The position numbers were made by a program, and so were the translations under genes. Positions 9,331 to 18,498 of a DNA stretch of 64,000 bases are shown piece by piece (position 1 is the stretch's first letter; the number at the start of each line of letters is the position of its first letter). Origin of the DNA: Rhodothermia bacterium (GTDB lineage Bacteria; Bacteroidota; Rhodothermia; Balneolales; Balneolaceae); the NCBI GenBank assembly GCA_030427885.1, contig JAUICM010000007.1, positions 124,001-188,000 of the forward strand, in the 5' to 3' direction. The notes below the pieces were generated by a model that was not told the DNA's origin, searched no databases, and saw only the letters and a program-made list of their open reading frames with translations.

Positions 9331-11162
9331 TGACGATCAAAAATATTTTAATACAGCAATTAAACCGGCAGATCGAGCGGATAGAGAGTGTAATAGAACA
9401 GAGGAAAAATCTGAGTTCGGTCTATTCAAAGTTAAGACTCGGCTATTTCATAGTGGCTTTTTTTGGGGTGATCTATACCTATGATCTGTTAAGTGGCCCT
9501 CAATATGTATTAAGTCTGATACTTTGGGTTGCTGGATTCCTGGTCTTGGTTGACCGACATCGTAAAGTGTATGAATCGCAGGAGAGGTTCGAACACCTGA
9601 GAGATGTAAAGAAGGATCATATTGCAAGAATGGAGCTTAACTGGGAAAAACTCTCTGGTAATAAACATGCATTTTCAGAGTCGGAACATCCATTTGCTTA
9701 CGATCTGGACCTGGTTGGAGATCATTCATTAATGCAGTTGCTTGATAGCGCCATTTATGAAGGAGGGAGCCGGGAATTGGTTCAGATACTAACTAATACT
9801 TCTCCGGATCTGAGTCAGATCAAAAGAAGGCAAAAGCTGGTTAAAGAACTTTCGGCATTGCAGGCATTCCGTGATAAACTCAGAGTGATTGGATTGTTTA
9901 CTCAGACACACACCTCAGAAAAAGACTGGAGCTTAGACCGAATGATGAAATGGCTTCGCAGTCCTGCGATCACCGGCTTCATGAATCCTATCATTTACAT
10001 GTCTGTTTTATCGGTCTTTAATATAGTGGTATTGATCCTGATGCTGAACAAACTGATAACACCATGGGTGCTTATTGGAGGGTGGGTTACTTATATGACA
10101 GCCTATAAATTCAATGAGGATAAATGTTCGGGTATGTTTGAAACGGCCTATCAAATGGATCGTTTACTTGAGCGCTTAAAGGCAATCCTACTGCATATCG
10201 AGCAATTCAAATTTAAAAAAGAGAGTGAACTGCATGTTTTTCTGGAACCTTTTAATACCAAAGGGGAAAGTCCGGTAAGCTATCTAAAGAAAGTTGGGAG
10301 GATGCTTCAGCCTGCTGCCTTGAAAACGAATCAGATATTGTGGTTCGTTATTAATGCTATCATTCCCTGGGATCTGTTTTTTGCGATGAAGATCGAGCAG
10401 CTGAAGAAAGATCTGGAACCCAGACTTAGTATCTGGCTCGAAAAATTCTATCAGCTTGAGGCCTTGAATTCACTAGCTAATTTTGCGGAATTGAATCCAC
10501 ATTACTGTTATCCGGAATTCGGAGCTGAACACGGATCCTTGCTTCAGTCAAAGTCACTTGGGCATCCCCTGATACCTGATCACAAAAAAGTGGTGAATGA
10601 TTTTACAGTTGAAGACGAGAAGAACCTGTTTTTGATCACGGGTTCTAATATGGCTGGTAAAAGTACGTTTCTGAGAACAGTGGGGATAAATCTGATACTC
10701 GCTTTTTCAGGAGCTCCGGTAAATGCGGTGCAATTCAAAACCGGATTATTCAGAGTGTTCACAAGTATCAATGTGAATGATTCTTTGGGAGATGGGTTAT
10801 CTCATTTCTATGCCGAAGTGAAAAGACTACGTGCCTTGCTTACAGCACTGAAGTCTGATGAAGAGGTTCCGTTATTCTATTTTGTGGATGAGATATATAA
10901 AGGTACTAACAACCGGGAGCGTTTTGCAGGCAGCTCAGCATTTCTGAAATACGTAGCTGGGAAAAGAGGAGTTGGAATGGTTTCCAGTCATGATCTTGAA
11001 CTGGCCGATCTGGAAGAAGAAATAGCCCCTCTCACAAACTGGCATTTCGCAGAATCCATACAAGATGGAAAAATGACTTTCGAATATAAATTATCACCGG
11101 GACCCTGCCCAAGTACCAATGCGTTAAAAATTATGGAGATGGAAGGGTTGCCGGTTTCCTGA
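9330..11162 (+). CDS. membrane-anchored MutS-type ATPase
   Basis: The chosen ATG at 9330 overlaps the Smr stop; an ATG at 9294 lies inside the Smr gene. The 610-residue chain has two N-terminal hydrophobic segments (~38-53 and 58-75), a further hydrophobic pair (~215-265), a MutS-core helical region, and a C-terminal ABC-type MutS ATPase. The Walker A is GSNMAGKST (~438-446) and the Walker B region is FYFVDEIYKGTNNRERF (~515). Mismatch-recognition domain I is absent, so it is not canonical MutS. Such TM-containing MutS relatives occur in Bacteroidota with no known role. Coupling to Smr suggests a split MutS2-like pair. Confidence 0.88.
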   Translation: MTIKNILIQQLNRQIERIESVIEQRKNLSSVYSKLRLGYFIVAFFGVIYTYDLLSGPQYVLSLILWVAGFLVLVDRHRKVYESQERFEHLRDVKKDHIARMELNWEKLSGNKHAFSESEHPFAYDLDLVGDHSLMQLLDSAIYEGGSRELVQILTNTSPDLSQIKRRQKLVKELSALQAFRDKLRVIGLFTQTHTSEKDWSLDRMMKWLRSPAITGFMNPIIYMSVLSVFNIVVLILMLNKLITPWVLIGGWVTYMTAYKFNEDKCSGMFETAYQMDRLLERLKAILLHIEQFKFKKESELHVFLEPFNTKGESPVSYLKKVGRMLQPAALKTNQILWFVINAIIPWDLFFAMKIEQLKKDLEPRLSIWLEKFYQLEALNSLANFAELNPHYCYPEFGAEHGSLLQSKSLGHPLIPDHKKVVNDFTVEDEKNLFLITGSNMAGKSTFLRTVGINLILAFSGAPVNAVQFKTGLFRVFTSINVNDSLGDGLSHFYAEVKRLRALLTALKSDEEVPLFYFVDEIYKGTNNRERFAGSSAFLKYVAGKRGVGMVSSHDLELADLEEEIAPLTNWHFAESIQDGKMTFEYKLSPGPCPSTNALKIMEMEGLPVS

Positions 11163-11337
11163 GATCAAAAATAAATCCTAGAGGCTTTGCAATTTTTAAA
11201 AAATAGAATGAGATTGTTTGATAGCAATTCCTTACCATCGAACGATATTTAACTTATTTACTCATTTACATAAATAAATAAGGGTATTAATAATGTTTAC
11301 TTCAATAAATTATTGATATCTGCATGTTGGTCAAATT

Positions 11338-12918
11338 TTGTCGAAACTAACACGAAAGGACTTTATAAAGAAAAGTGGTGCTCTATTGGGAGGAGCCTAC
11401 TCATCGCTACTCGCCCTGGATCTGATAAAAGCAGCCCCGGTTCACCCCTTTGATCTTCACAAGGGAACAGAAGGAAAGAAAGTGATCATTCTGGGAGCCG
11501 GTCTTGCAGGAATGACAGCTGCTTACGAACTCAACAAACTTGGATATGAATGTACAATCCTGGAAGCTCGTGATCGTGTTGGTGGCCGGTGTTGGAGTAT
11601 CAGAGGGGGAAGCACAAATATTGAAACCGAGCATGGAGCTCACACCGCGGCCTTTGATAAAGGCCTTTATTTTAATGCGGGGCCAAGCCGGATTCCTCAT
11701 CACCATGAACTCTCGATGCACTACTGCAAAGAGTTTGGGGTACAGCTCGAAGTGTATAATAATATCAATGAAGCGGCATACTACTTCAGTGAAGGCAACG
11801 GGCCGCTTTCAGGTAAAAAGATCAGGAAACGCGAGATCCACAACGATGTACGCGGATACATGACCGAGCTTTTGGCTAAGGCCATCGATCAGGGGCAGAT
11901 CCAGATGGCAATGACCAAAGATGATGTCGAAAAGATCGTTCATTACCTCGAAGCAGAAGGGGGACTGGATCGTGATAAACTATATAAAGCCTCAGCCCGC
12001 CGCGGATACAAAGTGCCACCAGGAGTGTATGAAGGAGAATACTCCGAAGCTTATCCATTAATGGATATCCTGTCTTCCGGACTGATGGAACCCGATTTTT
12101 ATAATGTGGCTGAATATACCTATGAGCTCCAGATGACTATGTTTCAGGCGGTTGGCGGAATGGATATGATAGCAAAGGCTCTTGGTGAGCGTGTTAAACC
12201 CGCAGTAAATCTGGGTGCTGAGGTTAGTTCAATAAAGAACACGGATACCGGAGTTAAAGTTGTATATAAAACTGCTGCGGGTGAAAAAGAGATTGAAGGG
12301 GATATGTGTATTTGTACGATCCCATTACCAGTTCTGAGCTATATCGATCATAATTTTTCGGGTACAGTAACCAGGGCCATCGATTATGCTACTTATAACA
12401 AAACCGGTAAGATCGGTCTTCAGTTCAAACGCAGGTTCTGGGAAGAAGATGAGCGTATTTATGGAGGCATCACTCATACGAATAACGAATTAACGCAGAT
12501 ATTCTATCCATCTAACGAATACCAGTCGAATAAAGGTGTTCTGATCGGCTACTATAATTTTGGGGATAAAGCAGAAAGGGTGGGAGAATTATCCTATGCT
12601 GAACGTGAAAAACTGGCTCTCGAAAAAGGAGCGATGATCCATCCTCAGTACAACAACGAATTTGAAAACTCATTCTCAGTAACATGGCATAAGACCAAAT
12701 ACAATATGGGAGGGTGGGCAGAATATAACTCACAAACCAGAGAGTCGATCTATAAAGTACTTCTGGAACCGGAAAAGAATGTTTATTTCGCCGGGGAACA
12801 CATGACCTATCTCAATGCATGGATGGCCGGGGCTTTTGAATCAGCCCGGAGCGTTGTCGCCGAGATACATACCAGAGTGAGCGGTCAGAATTTTAAATAT
12901 CCAAAAACGACAGGTTAA
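11338..12918 (+). CDS. exported flavin amine oxidase
   Basis: It starts at a TTG (11338), after which a Tat-like leader follows (TRKDFIKKSGALLGG, an RK variant of the twin-arginine motif). The FAD-binding dinucleotide fold is VIILGAGLAGMTAAYELN with LEARDRVGGRCWS. The C-terminal FAD motif is VYFAGEHMTYLNAWMAGAFESA. These define the flavin monoamine oxidase / L-amino-acid oxidase family at a normal 526 residues. It probably oxidises an amine or amino acid in the periplasm, giving H2O2, ammonia and an aldehyde or keto acid. It is the first gene of a four-gene co-directional set, 24 bases before the first aminotransferase. Confidence 0.9.
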   Translation: MSKLTRKDFIKKSGALLGGAYSSLLALDLIKAAPVHPFDLHKGTEGKKVIILGAGLAGMTAAYELNKLGYECTILEARDRVGGRCWSIRGGSTNIETEHGAHTAAFDKGLYFNAGPSRIPHHHELSMHYCKEFGVQLEVYNNINEAAYYFSEGNGPLSGKKIRKREIHNDVRGYMTELLAKAIDQGQIQMAMTKDDVEKIVHYLEAEGGLDRDKLYKASARRGYKVPPGVYEGEYSEAYPLMDILSSGLMEPDFYNVAEYTYELQMTMFQAVGGMDMIAKALGERVKPAVNLGAEVSSIKNTDTGVKVVYKTAAGEKEIEGDMCICTIPLPVLSYIDHNFSGTVTRAIDYATYNKTGKIGLQFKRRFWEEDERIYGGITHTNNELTQIFYPSNEYQSNKGVLIGYYNFGDKAERVGELSYAEREKLALEKGAMIHPQYNNEFENSFSVTWHKTKYNMGGWAEYNSQTRESIYKVLLEPEKNVYFAGEHMTYLNAWMAGAFESARSVVAEIHTRVSGQNFKYPKTTG

Positions 12919-12942
12919 ACTTTAAACAGAGGGTGTATATAA

Positions 12943-14124
12943 ATGGCTAATGCAATGAACAGGAAAGAATGGTTAAGATCGAGCGGAGCTCTTCTGGCTG
13001 GAGGCTTGTCCGTGTTTTCAGCAGGGTTTGTTCCCAGAGAAAAAAGTATCAAAGAGATCAAACGAGATATTACTTCAACCAGGGTTTTTATCTCCGACGC
13101 TGACTACGCCCGTATTGCACCTCAAAATTTGCAGGCTCGTTTGAGTGCCAATGAAAATCCATTTGGTCCCTCAGAGGCTGCCAAAGAGGCTTTCATCGGA
13201 GCAATGGGGGAAAGTAACCGCTATTCATTCGGGGGGTTGAGAGATCTGGGAATGAAGATTTTGGAACATGAAGGGCTCGAGCGTGAAAACCTGTTGATGT
13301 CAGCTGGTTCATCTCCAATACTGACTGCAGGAGCTGTCTATTACGGACAGGCCGGAGGTAACATAGTAACTGGAGATCCAAGCTATAGTGATATGCCCAG
13401 TAAGATCGAAGAATTTGGTACAGAAGTACGTTGGGTACCTCTTACATCAGAGTACAAAGTAGACCTGAAGGCCATGGAGGCGAAGGTAGACGAGAACACG
13501 AAAATGGTGTATGTATGTAACCCTAATAACCCAACTGCTACCATGGTTGACAGTGAGGAGCTTCGCTCATTTTGTAAGAGGGTTTCAAAGAAAGCCACGG
13601 TTTTTGTGGATGAAGCTTACATCGAGTTTCAGGATGACATGGATTCAAAAACGATGATGGGGCTTATCAAAGAGGGCCATGATGTTATCGTTGCCAGAAC
13701 ATTCTCCAAACTGTATGGATTTGCAGGTCTGAGGGTGGGATACATGGCTTCTACCAAAGAGAACATTGAGAAATTCGAGCCTTATACGCGAGGTGCAATG
13801 TCGATCTCAGGTCCTGCGGCGGCGGCAGCAGGTGTGACCTATCTGGAGCCAGACTACATGAAGATGGTACGTGCCAGGATCGTAGAAAGTAAAGAACATC
13901 TTTATGCCACTCTGAAGAAAGAAGGCTATGAATATGTTCCCTCTGACGCCAATTTCGTGATCTTCCCGATCAATATGGACACCAAACGTTTCATGCAGGA
14001 AATGTGGAAGCGTGGGGTTGGAATCCGTACCTGGGAATTTGACAATAAAAACTGGTGCCGGATCAGTATAGGTGAAATGCATGAGATGGAGACATTTGCC
14101 AAAGCATTCCATCAGATATCTTGA
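12943..14124 (+). CDS. exported PLP aminotransferase, HisC-like, copy 1
   Basis: A class I/II fold aminotransferase resembling histidinol-phosphate aminotransferase. Visible motifs: RLSANENPFGPS, YVCNPNNPTATM, VDEAYIEFQ and TFSKLYGFAGLRVGYM, where the Lys of TFSK is the expected PLP Schiff-base lysine. The usual NPTG glycine is Ala here. An N-terminal leader (MNRKEWLRSSGALLAGG) looks like an RK-type Tat signal, unusual for a transaminase and suggesting a periplasmic location. Substrate unknown. It pairs with a close paralog downstream and an amine oxidase upstream. Confidence 0.85.
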   Translation: MANAMNRKEWLRSSGALLAGGLSVFSAGFVPREKSIKEIKRDITSTRVFISDADYARIAPQNLQARLSANENPFGPSEAAKEAFIGAMGESNRYSFGGLRDLGMKILEHEGLERENLLMSAGSSPILTAGAVYYGQAGGNIVTGDPSYSDMPSKIEEFGTEVRWVPLTSEYKVDLKAMEAKVDENTKMVYVCNPNNPTATMVDSEELRSFCKRVSKKATVFVDEAYIEFQDDMDSKTMMGLIKEGHDVIVARTFSKLYGFAGLRVGYMASTKENIEKFEPYTRGAMSISGPAAAAAGVTYLEPDYMKMVRARIVESKEHLYATLKKEGYEYVPSDANFVIFPINMDTKRFMQEMWKRGVGIRTWEFDNKNWCRISIGEMHEMETFAKAFHQIS

Positions 14125-14194
14125 TTAGAATTGTAGCCCGGGGTTTTATTAATCGTACAGATAATGTTTATTCAGTAAACTTTTAACGGGAGGA

Positions 14195-15385
14195 ATGGGT
14201 ATGTCATCAATGATGAATAGAAAAGAGTGGTTAAAAAGCAGTGGTGCTGTGGTAGCAGGTGGTATTTCAATGCTTTCTGCAGGAATTTTTCCACGAACCA
14301 AGTCGGTGGAACAAATTCGAAAAGATCTCAGATCCAGTCGTAAATTTGTTTCTGATCGTGATTTCATGCGGACATTCCCCGAAGATTTTGGCGCGATCAG
14401 GTTGATGGCTAATGAAAATCCGTGGGGACCGTCACCAAAAGCAAAAGAAGCTATCATCAAAGCTACGGAGCAGGGCAACCGGTATCCGATCCTGATTTAC
14501 GAAAACTTCCTTAAGAGAATAGCAGATCATGAAAAAGTAGAGGTGGAGCAGCTTATGCTTACCCCGGGGTCAAGCGGAGTACTGACCGGTGCGGGGATCT
14601 ATTTTACCAGCCTGGGCGGAAATATCGTAACAGCAGACCCAAGCTATTCAGATATGCCCGATTTTGCTGAATCTATAGGAGCAGAAGTACGCTGGGTTCC
14701 GCTAACCGATGAGTACAAGCTAGATCTGAAAGCTATGGAAGCTAAAGTGGATAGTGATACTAAAGTGGTCTACATCTGCAACCCTAATAACCCAACGGGT
14801 ACAAAGCTTGATTCCAGTGAATTGAAAGAGTTTTGTAAGAGGGTTTCTAAGAAGACCCACATTCTTGTTGACGAAGCCTATCTGGATTATCAGGATGATC
14901 CACTCGCTGAAAGTATGATGCCTCTGGTTCGGGAAGGATATAACATCACTGTAGCAAAGACATTCTCTAAATTATACGGCTTTGCTGGAATGAGGATCGG
15001 ATATGCAGTTTCAAGTCCTGAAATGATCAAGAATCTGGATAACAATGCCAGAGGATTTTACGGGATCTCAATGCTGGCTTTAGAAGGAGCTGATGCAGCT
15101 TTTCAGGAAGATGAATTCCTGAATTTTGCCAAAAAGCAAACCGTAGCAAGCCGAGACTATCTGTATTCAGTTCTTGAAAAAGAAGGATACGAGTACATTC
15201 CATCGCACACTAATTTCGTCATGTTTCCGATCAGGATGAATGGCGACCGATTCGTTCAGGAAATTTGGAAACGCGGAGTAGCCGTTCGGAACTGGGAATT
15301 TAACAATCAACAATGGTGCAGGGTAAGTATTGGAAAAATGGAATCCATGGAAGCCTTTGCCACCGCATTTAAGCAAATCTCATAA
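14195..15385 (+). CDS. exported PLP aminotransferase, HisC-like, copy 2
   Basis: A paralog of the preceding gene along its whole length: leader MNRKEWLKSSGAVVAGG, RLMANENPWGPS, YICNPNNPTGTK, VDEAYLDYQ and TFSKLYGFAGMRIGYAV. This copy keeps the canonical NPTG glycine and the PLP lysine. The tandem arrangement with 70 bases between implies gene duplication with possible divergence of substrate. The leader again suggests Tat export. The Hint-domain gene starts only 6 bases after the stop, so the two are almost certainly co-transcribed. Confidence 0.85.
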   Translation: MGMSSMMNRKEWLKSSGAVVAGGISMLSAGIFPRTKSVEQIRKDLRSSRKFVSDRDFMRTFPEDFGAIRLMANENPWGPSPKAKEAIIKATEQGNRYPILIYENFLKRIADHEKVEVEQLMLTPGSSGVLTGAGIYFTSLGGNIVTADPSYSDMPDFAESIGAEVRWVPLTDEYKLDLKAMEAKVDSDTKVVYICNPNNPTGTKLDSSELKEFCKRVSKKTHILVDEAYLDYQDDPLAESMMPLVREGYNITVAKTFSKLYGFAGMRIGYAVSSPEMIKNLDNNARGFYGISMLALEGADAAFQEDEFLNFAKKQTVASRDYLYSVLEKEGYEYIPSHTNFVMFPIRMNGDRFVQEIWKRGVAVRNWEFNNQQWCRVSIGKMESMEAFATAFKQIS

Positions 15386-15391
15386 ATACAC

Positions 15392-16390
15392 ATGCAGTCT
15401 AAATCGATACTATCGCTGGTATTGCTCTTCGCAATACTGCTAACCGTACGTTCACAAGCACAGGATTCAAGAGCTATCACCATGGAGGAGTATGATCTCG
15501 CCAAAACCTTTGTGGTGGAAGATCTTGATAACGATACCTATGTAAAGTTCGAAAATAAATATATCCTCGATCGTTATGAGATGAAGAAGCCGATCTTCAT
15601 CACAGGCGATGACGGCAAAAGAAAAAGGGTAGACCTGTATAAGCTTGTTGCCCGTGAAGGTCTTAACGATCTAGGGTTGATGGTTTTTTATACCACCGAA
15701 ACCGGAACCTTGTATACAGCACTGGTTCCAAGTTTTCCTTCGGGAGGGGATGTCTGGGAAAAGTACTTCGAGGATATCCATGCCATTGATAAAGTAGAAG
15801 CAAATTTTGTACTTAAGCTTTCATATGTGCTTTCGAGAGAAGTTTCCTACCAGATGTTCAAGAATGTGAACAATGGTGAGCTCACAAATGAGCATGCTAC
15901 CTATGGAACAGATATCTGTTTTCCGGGAGACCAGCTCGTAACTCTTGCTGATGGAAGTACCCGTCTCTTGAAGGATATCAAAACAGGGGACAAGGTCATT
16001 ACGATCGACCCGGCTACGAAGGTTGGTTCTGTGGTTACAGTAAATAAGCTGGTGACTCATAAGCCCGAAAATTATGCCATTACTGTTTTGACAGTGATCA
16101 GCTCTGACAAATCAGAATCGTCAGAAGGTGTCGATATCAAGCTTTCAGTAAAAGAACTCAAAGCCACTCCAAATCACCCAATGCTCACTGATAAAGGAAA
16201 TAAGCCGATTGGTGAAGTACTGGAGGGAGAAGCTATCCTCAGCTGGAATGAAGCTACTCAGTCGTATGATGAGTTTACAGTTCTTGGAACCAAAGAGATC
16301 ACCGAAGGTGCGCAGCCTGTTTACAGTATTGAAGCCGATGCCGGTACAACCCTGCTCATGAATGGAGTAATGGTTAAACAAAAGAACTGA
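15392..16390 (+). CDS. secreted protein with C-terminal Hint domain
   Basis: A signal peptide (MQSKSILSLVLLFAILLTVRSQAQ) leads a ~150-residue domain I do not recognise, then a Hint (intein/hedgehog-type) domain from Cys176: CFPGDQLVTLADGSTRLLKD. The Hint TxxH motif is TPNH (259-262). Cys176 is the only cysteine in the 332-residue chain. The C-terminus aligns with Hint block F (VYSIEADAGTTLLMNGVMV) but ends KQKN, without the His-Asn plus nucleophile needed for splicing. The domain could support N-S acyl shift and cleavage before Cys176, not full protein splicing. It may be a processed substrate of the neighbouring exported enzymes. Confidence 0.8.
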   Translation: MQSKSILSLVLLFAILLTVRSQAQDSRAITMEEYDLAKTFVVEDLDNDTYVKFENKYILDRYEMKKPIFITGDDGKRKRVDLYKLVAREGLNDLGLMVFYTTETGTLYTALVPSFPSGGDVWEKYFEDIHAIDKVEANFVLKLSYVLSREVSYQMFKNVNNGELTNEHATYGTDICFPGDQLVTLADGSTRLLKDIKTGDKVITIDPATKVGSVVTVNKLVTHKPENYAITVLTVISSDKSESSEGVDIKLSVKELKATPNHPMLTDKGNKPIGEVLEGEAILSWNEATQSYDEFTVLGTKEITEGAQPVYSIEADAGTTLLMNGVMVKQKN

Positions 16391-16418
16391 TACTAAAACA
16401 TCAGTACGAGGTCAAAAG

Positions 16419-16470
16419 AGAAGCCGGTTTTTTAAAAAAACGTTGGAAGACGATCCGGCTTCTTTATTAT
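16419..16470 (+). terminator. likely terminator after the Hint gene
   Basis: A perfect 9-bp stem AGAAGCCGG/CCGGCTTCT (16419-16427 with 16455-16463) closes a 27-base loop and is followed by TTATTAT. It lies 29 bases after the Hint stop and would end the amine oxidase-aminotransferase-Hint transcript. Confidence 0.6.
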
Positions 16471-16489
16471 CTAAAAAATGTAGAATGAC

Positions 16490-16610
16490 CTTCTAACTCC
16501 CTCCGCGAGGAGTGTATACGACGCGGCGGTCTCTTGAGTAAGGTTTTCTTAAAGTTGAGACTACTTCGCTTCGCTCGCAGATGGAGATTGTTAAAAAAAG
16601 ATTGATCTTT
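16490..16610. repeat. degenerate palindromic intergenic repeat
   Basis: This stretch holds several short inverted motifs, for example ACTCC/GGAGT (16496-16513), and a CTTCGCTTCGCTCGCAG segment resembling cores of the other intergenic elements. It looks like a decayed member of the same kind of repeat, placed between convergent genes. Confidence 0.3.
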
Positions 16611-16636
16611 GGCCCTCAATCGTCAATCGTCATTTG

Positions 16637-17461
16637 TCACTCCTCATCCAGCTCATACACCCGCACATAGTCGATCTCGAATGTAGCAGGGAAATTATTG
16701 TCATTCACACCCTGAGCGCCACCCCAGTCGCCACCGACAGCCATGTTTAAGAGAAAGAAATGGGGTTTGTCAAAAGGCCAGTTATCGGCGGTTGGATTTG
16801 AAGGCTTGTTGAACCGGAATACGGTATTGGAAGGATCATCAAGGTAGAATTTGATGTAATCTTCCGTCCAGATAATTCCATAGTTATGAAACTCTTCTTC
16901 AATGTCTTGTAGTGAAATAGCACCGGACCCAACCTGGGTGCCATTTGTATGATTGTTGGCAGTACTGTGAATAGTTGAATAGAACTGATTGGGCTGATAG
17001 CTCACATATTCCATGATATCAATCTCACCGCAGGCAGGCCAGCCCACCTGACCAATGTTCTCACCCAGCATCCAGATAGCAGGCCAGAGCCCGTTGCCTT
17101 TCAAATCCGGAATCTTGGCACGGATCTCCATTCGGCCATAGGTAAAGCTTTCAAGGCTGTTCAATCGAGCAGAAGTATAATCTCCGGCAGATTGACCGTC
17201 TCCAACCTTTTTAGCAATGATCTTCAAAGTTCCGTTACTAACTTCGGTGTTTTGGTTCACCGTGTAATTCTGGAGTTCATTATTACCCCAGCCATGGGCA
17301 CCGATTTCAAATTTCCATTTATCACCATCAAGGCGTTCTCCGTCAAATTCATCACTCCAGATCAACCCTTCATCTTCTCCGCCAGCAGGTTCTTCTTTAC
17401 AGGCATTGAAAGCAAAAGGAACGGCTATCAGTAATAATATTAATATGCTTAGTCGTTTCAT
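16637..17461 (-). CDS. GH16 endo-beta-glucanase lipoprotein, copy 1
   Basis: A lipoprotein signal with lipobox Cys (PFAFNACKEE) precedes a glycoside hydrolase family 16 domain. The catalytic E-x-D-x-x-E signature is GEIDIMEYV, with GLWPAIWMLGENIGQVGWPACGE before it and PFDKPHFFLLNMAVGGDWGG after. GH16 members of this type commonly cleave beta-1,3(4)-glucans such as laminarin, but the exact polysaccharide is not settled by motif alone. It is 274 residues and probably sits on the cell surface or in the periplasm. It lies 21 bases downstream of a paralog. Confidence 0.92.
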   Translation of the reverse strand: MKRLSILILLLIAVPFAFNACKEEPAGGEDEGLIWSDEFDGERLDGDKWKFEIGAHGWGNNELQNYTVNQNTEVSNGTLKIIAKKVGDGQSAGDYTSARLNSLESFTYGRMEIRAKIPDLKGNGLWPAIWMLGENIGQVGWPACGEIDIMEYVSYQPNQFYSTIHSTANNHTNGTQVGSGAISLQDIEEEFHNYGIIWTEDYIKFYLDDPSNTVFRFNKPSNPTADNWPFDKPHFFLLNMAVGGDWGGAQGVNDNNFPATFEIDYVRVYELDEE

Positions 17462-17482
17462 GATACTAAATCTCTTGTATGA

Positions 17483-18313
17483 TTATTTAAGTTGCCAAAC
17501 ACGGATATAGTCGATATCCATGGTTGCAGGAAAAATACTGTCATCCACGCCCATCAGGCCTCCCCAATCACCTCCAACTGCAATATTGAGAAGGAAGTAG
17601 AAGGGCTTGTCAAATGGCCAGTTATTTTGATCATATTCTTCAGGCCTGTCGAATGTGAGTACTACATTATCAATATCATCGATATAGAAACTCAGTGATT
17701 CTTCATCCCAGAGAATACCATAATTATGAAATTCTTCTTCCGCCGTTGGTAAGCCAACAAAACCGGTGCTCACCTGAGTTCCATCTTTGTGATTATTTGC
17801 CACACTGTGAATACTGAATACAACAGAATCAGGGTTATAACTAACATATTCCATGATGTCGATCTCTCCGGAATTTGGCCATCCGATCTCACCAATATTG
17901 GTTCCCAGCATCCAGATAGCCGGCCAGATACCTTTACCTTTATAATCAGGAATCTTAGCCCGGGCTTCCATTCTTCCATAAGTAAAAGACTCAGTACTGT
18001 TCATCCGGGCCGAAGTATAGTCGCCTATATTCTGTCCTTCTCCTTCCAGTTTTGCAGTGATATGGAGCATTCCATCACTTACTGTAGCGTTACCATGTTC
18101 CAGGGGTTTGTAGTCCTGCCATTCATTATTACCCCATCCCCGCGCTCCGGTTTCGAAGGTCCATTTGCTGGTGTCTACTTCAGAACCGTCAAATTCATCG
18201 CTCCAGACGAGCTGTGCCTTATCCCATTTACTGGTTGGTTTTTCAGGTTTCGAACAGGCCAGAAAAAGGACAGGTATAAGAAAAAATGTGAGGGTGCTGA
18301 AAATATTTTTCAT
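17483..18313 (-). CDS. GH16 endo-beta-glucanase lipoprotein, copy 2
   Basis: I choose the ATG at 18313 (MKNIFSTLTFFLIPVLFLACSKPEKP) because it places the lipoprotein signal and lipobox correctly; an ATG at 18358 would add 15 residues before it. The GH16 catalytic signature is GEIDIMEYV, flanked by GIWPAIWMLGTNIGEIGWPNSGE and PFDKPFYFLLNIAVGGDWGG. It is closely similar to the following gene, so the pair arose by tandem duplication. Co-transcription is likely. Together with the GH3 enzyme at 31.9 kb it suggests growth on beta-glucan. Confidence 0.92.
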   Translation of the reverse strand: MKNIFSTLTFFLIPVLFLACSKPEKPTSKWDKAQLVWSDEFDGSEVDTSKWTFETGARGWGNNEWQDYKPLEHGNATVSDGMLHITAKLEGEGQNIGDYTSARMNSTESFTYGRMEARAKIPDYKGKGIWPAIWMLGTNIGEIGWPNSGEIDIMEYVSYNPDSVVFSIHSVANNHKDGTQVSTGFVGLPTAEEEFHNYGILWDEESLSFYIDDIDNVVLTFDRPEEYDQNNWPFDKPFYFLLNIAVGGDWGGLMGVDDSIFPATMDIDYIRVWQLK

Positions 18314-18498
18314 GACTAAAATAGCTGAATGCAGGTTGATTAGGATATTTATTGGCATTTAAGCCAGCGCTTTTCCTGAAGGTTAAAGCACTTCAAACTT
18401 TTAATCAATTGAGAAGAATTTTCATGAGATACGTGTAATTGCGACTAAAGAGATTTTTAATTTAATTTCATTTTAAATCAGACAGTTAGCTTATAAAA

